From an uncultured Prevotellaceae bacterium (GTDB taxonomy: Bacteria; Bacteroidota; Bacteroidia; Bacteroidales; Bacteroidaceae), in assembly GCA_946185285.1 (NCBI GenBank), contig CAMHIS010000002.1:1-64000 (forward strand): a stretch of 64,000 nt of DNA, read 5' to 3'. The position numbers were made by a program, and so were the translations under genes. Positions 58,341 to 64,000 of the stretch are shown here, piece after piece (the stretch's first letter is position 1; every line of letters starts with the position of its first letter). The notes beneath the pieces were generated by a model, which was given only the letters and a program-made list of their open reading frames with translations, did no database searches and was not told the origin of the DNA.

Positions 58341-60212
58341 ATGAACAGAGACACCGTCATCGGATTTACATTGATTGCCCTGGTACTCATAGGTTTCAGC
58401 TGGTACAACCAACCTTCAGCCGAACAGATAGAAGCCCAGCGCAAGGAGGACAGCATCGCCGCTGTCATGAAGGATAACGCCAAAAGAAAACAGGCCGAGG
58501 AGGCTGCCCTGAAAGCAAAGGCCGACGAAGCTGCCAAAAACGACTCGTCGAGTCTTTTCTTCTCAGCACTCAGTGGTCAGGACAGCCCCGTGGTGCTGAA
58601 GAACGGAAAGGTAGAGCTGACACTCTCGACAAAGGGCGGCACACTGACAAAGGCCGTCATTAAGAACTTCGCCGACAAGGACGGCAATCCCGACGTAACC
58701 CTATACGACCTGAAGGACCAGCAGATGAACTTCCTCTTAGCTGGCAAGCAGGACAACATCATCACCCAGGACCTGTACTTCACCCCGTCGAACCAGAGCG
58801 ACTCGACCGTCACCATGACCGCACAGGCCACCGGCGGCGGCAGCATCGTACTCGACTACCGGCTCGGTCCTGACCACCTGCTTCACTTCTCGCTCACCGC
58901 CAATGGCCTGAGCGGTGTCTTTGCGCCTACCTACAAGGAGATGGACATCGAGTGGAACGGCCACAGCCGTCAGCAGGAGAAAGGTTTTTACTTTGAGAAC
59001 CGCTATACGGGCCTGTTCTATAAGGAGGCTCACAACGGCTCAACCGACAACCTGTCGGAGACTGCCGACAAAATGGAGACCATCGATGAGCAGCTCGACT
59101 GGGTAGCTTTCCGCAACCAGTTCTTCAGCCTGGCTCTTATCTCGAAGGACAACTTCGCCGGCGGTGCCACCCTCAGCAGTGTGCAGGACCAGAAGGAGTC
59201 GGGCTACCTGAAGCAGTTCGACGCCAAGCTGAAGACCGCCTTCGACCCTACAGGTCAGCAGCCGTCGGAGTTTGAGATGTACATCGGCCCCAATGACTTC
59301 CGACTGATTCAGGACGTCGAGCAGCAGAGCCAGTTCGGCAAGGACCTCGACCTGGAGCAGCTCGTTAACTTGGGCTGGTGGCTTTTCCGCCTGATTAACC
59401 GCTGGTTTACGCTATATGTCTTCGACTGGCTTGCTTCCTGGGGCTTCTCGATGGGCATCGTGCTGATTCTTATCACACTGATACTCAAGGCCATTACCTT
59501 CCCGATGGTAAAGAAAAGCTATATGTCGAGTGCCAAGATGCGCGTGCTGAAGCCGAAGTTCGAAGAGGCCACCAAGCAGTACGACAAGCCCGAGGATCAG
59601 ATGAAAAAGCAGCAGGCCATGATGCAGATGTACTCGCAGTACGGCGTATCGCCGCTCTCAGGCTGTCTGCCCATGCTCATCCAAATGCCCATCTGGATAG
59701 CCATGTTCTGGTTCGTGCCCAATGCCATCCAGCTGCGCGGTCAGTCGTTCCTGTGGATGGAGGACCTGGCCACCTACGACCCCATCGTTTCTTGGAGCAG
59801 CCACATTTGGGGCATCGGCGACCACCTGTCGCTGTCGTGCCTGCTGTTCTGCGGCTCCAATATACTTTATTCTTGGTTCACCATGCGCCAGCAGCGCGAC
59901 CAGATGGTGGGCGCACAAGCTGAGCAGATGAAGATGATGCAGTGGATGATGTACTTGATGCCGCTGATGTTCTTCTTCATGTTCAACGACTACTCAAGCG
60001 GCCTAAACTTCTACTACTTCGTTTCGCTGTTCTTCTCGTCAATCATCATGTTCGTACTCCGCAAGACCACCGACGACGAGAAGCTATTGGCCATTCTCGA
60101 GGCTCGCTACAAGGAGAATAAGAACAACCCGAAGAAAAAGAGCGGCCTCGCCGCACGACTCGAAGCCATGCAGAAGCAGGCCGAGGAACTGCAGAAGCAG
60201 CGCCAAAAATAA
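58341..60212 (+). CDS. yidC: Membrane protein insertase YidC
   Basis: YidC inserts proteins into the inner membrane, alone or with SecYEG. The 623-aa protein has an N-terminal membrane anchor (VIGFTLIALVLIGFSWYNQ), a large periplasmic domain (about 50-340) and a C-terminal five-segment core. Core landmarks are VLILITLILKAITFPMVKKSYMS and LSGCLPMLIQMPIWIAMFW. Length is normal for Gram-negative YidC, with a basic C-terminal tail. It is followed 10 nt later by the S9 peptidase gene. Confidence 0.97.
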   Translation: MNRDTVIGFTLIALVLIGFSWYNQPSAEQIEAQRKEDSIAAVMKDNAKRKQAEEAALKAKADEAAKNDSSSLFFSALSGQDSPVVLKNGKVELTLSTKGGTLTKAVIKNFADKDGNPDVTLYDLKDQQMNFLLAGKQDNIITQDLYFTPSNQSDSTVTMTAQATGGGSIVLDYRLGPDHLLHFSLTANGLSGVFAPTYKEMDIEWNGHSRQQEKGFYFENRYTGLFYKEAHNGSTDNLSETADKMETIDEQLDWVAFRNQFFSLALISKDNFAGGATLSSVQDQKESGYLKQFDAKLKTAFDPTGQQPSEFEMYIGPNDFRLIQDVEQQSQFGKDLDLEQLVNLGWWLFRLINRWFTLYVFDWLASWGFSMGIVLILITLILKAITFPMVKKSYMSSAKMRVLKPKFEEATKQYDKPEDQMKKQQAMMQMYSQYGVSPLSGCLPMLIQMPIWIAMFWFVPNAIQLRGQSFLWMEDLATYDPIVSWSSHIWGIGDHLSLSCLLFCGSNILYSWFTMRQQRDQMVGAQAEQMKMMQWMMYLMPLMFFFMFNDYSSGLNFYYFVSLFFSSIIMFVLRKTTDDEKLLAILEARYKENKNNPKKKSGLAARLEAMQKQAEELQKQRQK

Positions 60213-60222
60213 AGCTAAAGAT

Positions 60223-62436
60223 ATGAGAAAGATTATGACCATAGCAACAGCCGCCCTGATGCTGACGGCATGCAGCACACAGAAAGACGGCGACAAAGTG
60301 AACATCGAGAAGCAGACCGTCAAGCTGGAGAACGACCAGATGACACCAGAGGCTCTGTGGGCCATGAGTCGTATCGGCGGCTATCAGGCTTCGCCCGACG
60401 GCCAGCACGTAGTATTCCAGACGGGCTACTACAGCGTGGCAGAGAACGCCAGCCACCAGGTGCTCTGGATGATGAACGCCGACGGCAGCGGGCAGCGCCA
60501 GCTGACCACCGATGCCGACAACGAGACCGACGCCCAGTGGCTCGACAGCGAGACCATCGCCTTCATGCGTGGCGGCGAGGTGTGGAAGATGAACCTCGAC
60601 GGCGGCAGTCGCAAGCAGATCTCGGAGACCGAGGGCAAGGTGGAGGGCTTCATGTTCTCGCCCGACCGCAAGAAGGTCATCATCCTGCAGAGCATCCCCT
60701 TCAACGAGATTATCCAGAAGAACCCTGACGACCTGCCCAAGGCTACAGGCCGCAAGATTACTGACCTGATGTACCGCCACTGGGACCACTACGTAGAGAG
60801 CATCCAGCACCCCTTCGTCTACAGTGTGGGCGATGGTTTTGCCATCGCCGACGAGGGTAAGGACATCCTCGAGGGCGAGCCTTACGAGTGCCCCATGGAG
60901 CCCTTCGGCGGCATGGAGCAGCTGGCCTGGAGTCCCGATTCCAAGAACATCGCCTTCACCTGTCGTTGCAAGACTGGACTGTCTTACAGCGTCTCGACCG
61001 ATTCAGACATCTTTCTCTACGACGCAGAGAGCGGCGACATGGACAAAACCTGGAACCTCTGCAAGAACCATGAGTGGGGCGTGGTGTCCGACGGCACAGT
61101 TCCTTACGAGATTGACAACTTGCTCGACCCCACGAAGACGCTCAAGAACCAGTTCGTCAACACGAACCTGAAAGACATGAACGTGGGCTACGACACCAAC
61201 CCGAAGTTCTCGCCAGACGGCCGCTACGTGGCCTGGCTCTCGATGGAGCGCGACGGCTACGAGGCCGACCGCAACCGGCTCTGCATCTACGACCTGAAGG
61301 AGAGAACCAAGAACTACGTCACCGAGTCGTTCGACTCCAATGTCGATGACTACTGCTGGGCACCCGACTCGAAGACTATATATTATATAGGTGTATGGCA
61401 CGCCACCGAGAATCTCTACCGCACCAACCTCGAGGGTGAGGTGAAGCAGATGACAGACTATGAAGCTGACTTCGGTTCGCTGCAGATGCTGAACGACAAG
61501 CAGATTCTGGCCGAGAAGCACTCTTTCACCGAGCCTGCAGACCTCTATGTAGTGACGCCTGGCGATAGCATTGGCAATACAGCAGCGTCGCAGATTACCG
61601 AGGTCAACAAGGAGATTCTCGACCAGTTAGGAAAGCCTTCCGTTGAGAAATACTGGGTGAAGACAACCGACGGCAAGGAAATGCTCACATGGGTTATCCT
61701 ACCTCCTCATTTCGACAAGAACAAGAAGTACCCCACCCTGCTCTTCTGCGAGGGAGGCCCGCAGTCGCCAGTATCGCAGTTCTGGAGCTACCGCTGGAAC
61801 TTCTTCATCATGGCCTCGCAGGGATACGTCATTGTGGCTCCAAACCGTCGCGGTCTGCCCGGCTTCGGACAGGAATGGCTTGAAGAAATCAGCGGCGACT
61901 GGACTGGCCAATGCATGAAAGACTACCTGTCGGCGATAGACTTCGCCTGCGACAATCTGCCATACGTTGACCGTGACAAACTGGGTGCTGTCGGCGCCTC
62001 GTTCGGCGGTTTCTCTGTCTACTACCTCGCCGGCCACCACGACAAGCGCTTCAAGTGCTTCATTGCTCACGACGGCGCCTTCAACCTCGAGGCCATGTAC
62101 ACAGAGACCGAGGAGAACTGGTTCTCGAACTGGGAGTACGACGATGCATACTGGAACAAGGACCAGACGGCCCGCGCCCGCAAGACCTACGAGAACTCGC
62201 CCCACCGCTTCGTCGATAAGTGGGACACGCCCATCCTCTGCATTCACGGCGAGAAGGACTACCGTATCAACGCCACGCAGGGTATGTCGGCCTTCAACGC
62301 CGCCCGCATGCGCGGTATCGAGGCCGAGCTGCTCATCTTCCCCGACGAGAACCACTGGGTGCTGAAGCCCCAGAACGGCATCCTCTGGCAGCGCACCTAC
62401 TTCGAGTGGCTGGCCAAGTGGCTGAAAAAGAATTGA
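60223..62436 (+). CDS. S9-family prolyl oligopeptidase-like dipeptidyl peptidase (DPP5-like)
   Basis: A 737-aa exported lipoprotein (lipobox LMLTACSTQ). The N-terminal propeller has repeated SPDG…/WSPDSK units (for example ASPDGQHVVF, LAWSPDSKNIAF, FSPDGRYVAW). The C-terminal hydrolase has GAVGASFGGFSVYYLAG with the nucleophile Ser, DTPILCIHGEKDYR with Asp, and IFPDENHWVLKPQN with His. It resembles the periplasmic DPP5 of oral Bacteroidales, which releases dipeptides from extracellular peptides. Specificity is inferred. Confidence 0.9.
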   Translation: MRKIMTIATAALMLTACSTQKDGDKVNIEKQTVKLENDQMTPEALWAMSRIGGYQASPDGQHVVFQTGYYSVAENASHQVLWMMNADGSGQRQLTTDADNETDAQWLDSETIAFMRGGEVWKMNLDGGSRKQISETEGKVEGFMFSPDRKKVIILQSIPFNEIIQKNPDDLPKATGRKITDLMYRHWDHYVESIQHPFVYSVGDGFAIADEGKDILEGEPYECPMEPFGGMEQLAWSPDSKNIAFTCRCKTGLSYSVSTDSDIFLYDAESGDMDKTWNLCKNHEWGVVSDGTVPYEIDNLLDPTKTLKNQFVNTNLKDMNVGYDTNPKFSPDGRYVAWLSMERDGYEADRNRLCIYDLKERTKNYVTESFDSNVDDYCWAPDSKTIYYIGVWHATENLYRTNLEGEVKQMTDYEADFGSLQMLNDKQILAEKHSFTEPADLYVVTPGDSIGNTAASQITEVNKEILDQLGKPSVEKYWVKTTDGKEMLTWVILPPHFDKNKKYPTLLFCEGGPQSPVSQFWSYRWNFFIMASQGYVIVAPNRRGLPGFGQEWLEEISGDWTGQCMKDYLSAIDFACDNLPYVDRDKLGAVGASFGGFSVYYLAGHHDKRFKCFIAHDGAFNLEAMYTETEENWFSNWEYDDAYWNKDQTARARKTYENSPHRFVDKWDTPILCIHGEKDYRINATQGMSAFNAARMRGIEAELLIFPDENHWVLKPQNGILWQRTYFEWLAKWLKKN

Positions 62437-62459
62437 TAATTGAAAATTGATAATTGAAA
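62432..62459. repeat. Heptamer array between the S9 peptidase and MFS genes
   Basis: ATTGATA, ATTGAAA, ATTGATA, ATTGAAA: four seven-base units starting within the peptidase stop codon and ending 3 bases before the MFS ATG. It has the same AATT heart as the TonB receptor arrays, on the opposite strand. Confidence 0.82.
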
Positions 62460-62462
62460 ATT

Positions 62463-64000
62463 ATGTCACAAGCAATTCAAAAGACCCTTCGCGACAGCGC
62501 CGCCATGCGCTGGACCGCCCTGCTGCTCCTGGCGCTGGCCATGTTCTGCAGCTACATCTTCATGGACATCCTCTCACCCATCAAGGACCTGATGCAGGAG
62601 ACCCGAGGCTGGGACTCTACGGCCTTCGGCACGATGCAAGGCTCTGAGGTGTTTCTCAACGTGTTCGCATTCTTCCTCATCTTCGCCGGTATCATCCTCG
62701 ACAAGATGGGCGTTCGCTTCACCGCCGTTCTCTCGGCTGCCGTCATGCTCATCGGTGCCATTATCAAGTGGTACGCCGTGAGCGAGTCGTTCATGGGCAG
62801 CGGACTGGAGACGTGGTTCACCAACAACCTGAACTATATCCCACTGTTCGACGAGCTGGGTGTCAGCCCCTTCTATGAGGGCATGCCCGCTTCGGCCAAG
62901 TTTGCAGCCTGCGGCTTCATGATCTTCGGCTGCGGCTGCGAGATGGCTGGTATCACGGTGTCTCGCGGAATCGTGAAGTGGTTCAAGGGCCGCGAGATGG
63001 CACTGGCTATGGGCTCTGAAATGGCACTGGCCCGCCTCGGTGTCGCCACCTGCATGATTTTCTCGCCGTTCTTCGCCCGTCTCGGCGGTCAGGTCAGCGT
63101 CACCCGCTCGGTGGCCTTCGGCGTGGTACTCATGTGCATCGCCCTCATCATGACCATCGTCTACTTCGTCATGGATATGAAGCTCGACGCACAGACTGGC
63201 GAAGCCGAGGAGAAGGACGACCCGTTCAAGGTCAGCGATATCGGTAAGATTCTCAGCGACTCAGGCTTCTGGCTCGTCGCCCTGCTCTGCGTGCTCTACT
63301 ATTCGGCCATCTTCCCCTTCCAGAAGTACGCCGTCAACATGCTGCAGTGCAACCTGACACTCACGCCGCCCGCCGCCGACTCGTTCTGGGCACAGCCCGA
63401 CGTCACCATCGTCCAGTATGTCATCATGCTCGTCGTGGCTGCCGCCGGCTTCGCCTCCAATTTCCAAAAACAGAGCGTTAAGAGGTTTTCCCTCTTAACC
63501 CTCAGCATAGTTGCCCTCGTTGTCTATTGCTACATGGGCTACATGCGCCAGTCGGCTGAGTCTATCTTTGCCGTGTTCCCGCTCCTGGCCGTGCTTATCA
63601 CCCCGATTCTGGGCAGCTACCTTGACCACAACGGCAAGGCCGCCTCGATGCTCGTTCTCGGCTCGCTACTGCTTATCGCCTGCCACCTGACGTTCGCCTT
63701 CGTCCTGCCGATGTTCAAGGGCAGTGCAGTGGGCGGCATCATCGTTGCCTACGCCACTATCCTGGTGCTCGGAGCGTCGTTCTCGCTCGTCCCAGCAGCA
63801 CTGTGGCCCTCCGTGCCCAAGCTCGTCGATGCAAAGGTCATCGGCTCGGCCTACGCCCTCATCTTCTGGATTCAGAACATCGGTCTGTGGCTCTTTCCCC
63901 TACTCATCGGCAAGGTGCTCGACGCCACCAACCCAGGCGTGACCGACCCCACGCAGTTTGACTATACCGCCCCGCTCGTGATGCTGGCCTGCCTTGGCGT
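62463..64000 (+). CDS. MFS transporter, N-terminal part (cut by window edge)
   Basis: A multi-pass inner-membrane transporter of the major facilitator superfamily; about 512 codons are present. It begins MSQAIQKTLRDSAAMRWTAL. Hydrophobic segments alternate with MFS-type loops such as DKMGVRFTAV (loop 2-3) and KWFKGREMALAMGSEMALARLG, where the latter resembles the nitrate/oxalate-type motif. Substrate is unknown; following a peptidase gene by 26 nt, a peptide or amino acid product is possible but unproven. An internal palindrome (63477-63499) lies in a loop. The gene is not in the ORF track because it runs off the edge. Confidence 0.85.
   Translation, partial: MSQAIQKTLRDSAAMRWTALLLLALAMFCSYIFMDILSPIKDLMQETRGWDSTAFGTMQGSEVFLNVFAFFLIFAGIILDKMGVRFTAVLSAAVMLIGAIIKWYAVSESFMGSGLETWFTNNLNYIPLFDELGVSPFYEGMPASAKFAACGFMIFGCGCEMAGITVSRGIVKWFKGREMALAMGSEMALARLGVATCMIFSPFFARLGGQVSVTRSVAFGVVLMCIALIMTIVYFVMDMKLDAQTGEAEEKDDPFKVSDIGKILSDSGFWLVALLCVLYYSAIFPFQKYAVNMLQCNLTLTPPAADSFWAQPDVTIVQYVIMLVVAAAGFASNFQKQSVKRFSLLTLSIVALVVYCYMGYMRQSAESIFAVFPLLAVLITPILGSYLDHNGKAASMLVLGSLLLIACHLTFAFVLPMFKGSAVGGIIVAYATILVLGASFSLVPAALWPSVPKLVDAKVIGSAYALIFWIQNIGLWLFPLLIGKVLDATNPGVTDPTQFDYTAPLVMLACLG
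63477..63499. repeat. Palindrome inside the MFS gene
   Basis: GTTAAGAGG and CCTCTTAAC flank TTTTC, a perfect 9-bp inverted repeat encoding SVKRFSLLT in a loop after FASNFQKQ. It resembles the short palindromes inserted in nudC and the TonB receptor gene but differs in sequence. Confidence 0.6.

Noticed and set aside
62447-62647. 66-aa plus-strand ORF at the MFS start
   Set aside because: Out of frame with the clear transporter reading frame starting at 62463.

Overview
The window reads as a chromosomal segment of a Prevotella-like member of the Bacteroidales. Supporting signs are the many Bacteroidetes promoter elements (a -7 box of the form TAnnTTTG, often with TTTG or ATTG 19-20 nt upstream), the near absence of Shine-Dalgarno sequences, an LpxC-FabZ fusion, bifunctional HisB, a CcsB-CcsA fusion, an HU-CCDC81/SPOR protein and many Bacteroidetes-specific DUF families (DUF4494, DUF4421, DUF4301, DUF3078, DUF4139). 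No rRNA, tRNA, CRISPR array, phage or insertion-sequence transposase was seen. Species cannot be fixed from the sequence alone.

Layout. 1-0.9 kb: start of a trp operon (partial trpB) behind a promoter, a leader peptide with four consecutive Trp codons and an intrinsic terminator, i.e. a ribosome-mediated attenuator. 0.9-10.7 kb: HD-domain protein, menA, hisG-hisD-hisC, a lytic transglycosylase lipoprotein, DUF4494, yggS, and a separated hisB coupled to a membrane protein. 10.8-14.2 kb: oxidoreductase, DUF4421, DUF1460 and DUF1232 genes. 14.2-18.9 kb (minus): a run of relA-like synthetase, HIT protein, DUF3298 lipoprotein, rsmG and an MBL hydrolase. 19.0-30.1 kb (plus): DUF4301, dGTPase-like HD protein, lpxD, lpxC/fabZ, lpxA, miaA, class A PBP and a Pif1-like helicase; this couples lipid A, fatty acid and peptidoglycan assembly. 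30.2-35.1 kb: rarA, a DnaJ-like protein, a secreted 5'-nucleotidase-like phosphatase and nudC. 35.0-39.4 kb (minus): rfbC, ugd, a lipoprotein and a DUF4139 protein. 39.5-41.0 kb: HU-CCDC81/SPOR protein and an FHA protein.

41.4-51.1 kb: an AlaX-like editing protein, a GH13 enzyme and then the most system-like locus: outer-membrane porin, imelysin-type lipoprotein (frameshifted here), di-haem oxidoreductase and CcsBA cytochrome c maturase on the minus strand, divergent from a regulator that fuses a hemerythrin-like region to a LuxR-type HTH. I read this as a redox- or iron-responsive periplasmic/outer-membrane module. 51.2-64 kb: a large MG2-type secreted protein divergent from a TonB-dependent receptor, a DUF3078 protein, yidC, an S9 peptidase and a partial MFS transporter.

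The most unusual sequence-level signals are repeats. (1) A palindromic intergenic element of about 358 bp occurs twice near full length and once shortened, and its hairpin core appears inverted in one copy. (2) Short tandem arrays sit at gene boundaries: a hexamer array after yggS and heptamer arrays before the TonB receptor and between the S9 peptidase and MFS genes. (3) The TonB receptor gene contains five in-frame repeat insertions: two heptamer arrays, two GC-rich palindromes, and a 25-nt palindromic unit that also sits in a different reading frame inside nudC. Together they suggest small palindromic or tandem elements that spread into both intergenic and coding DNA.
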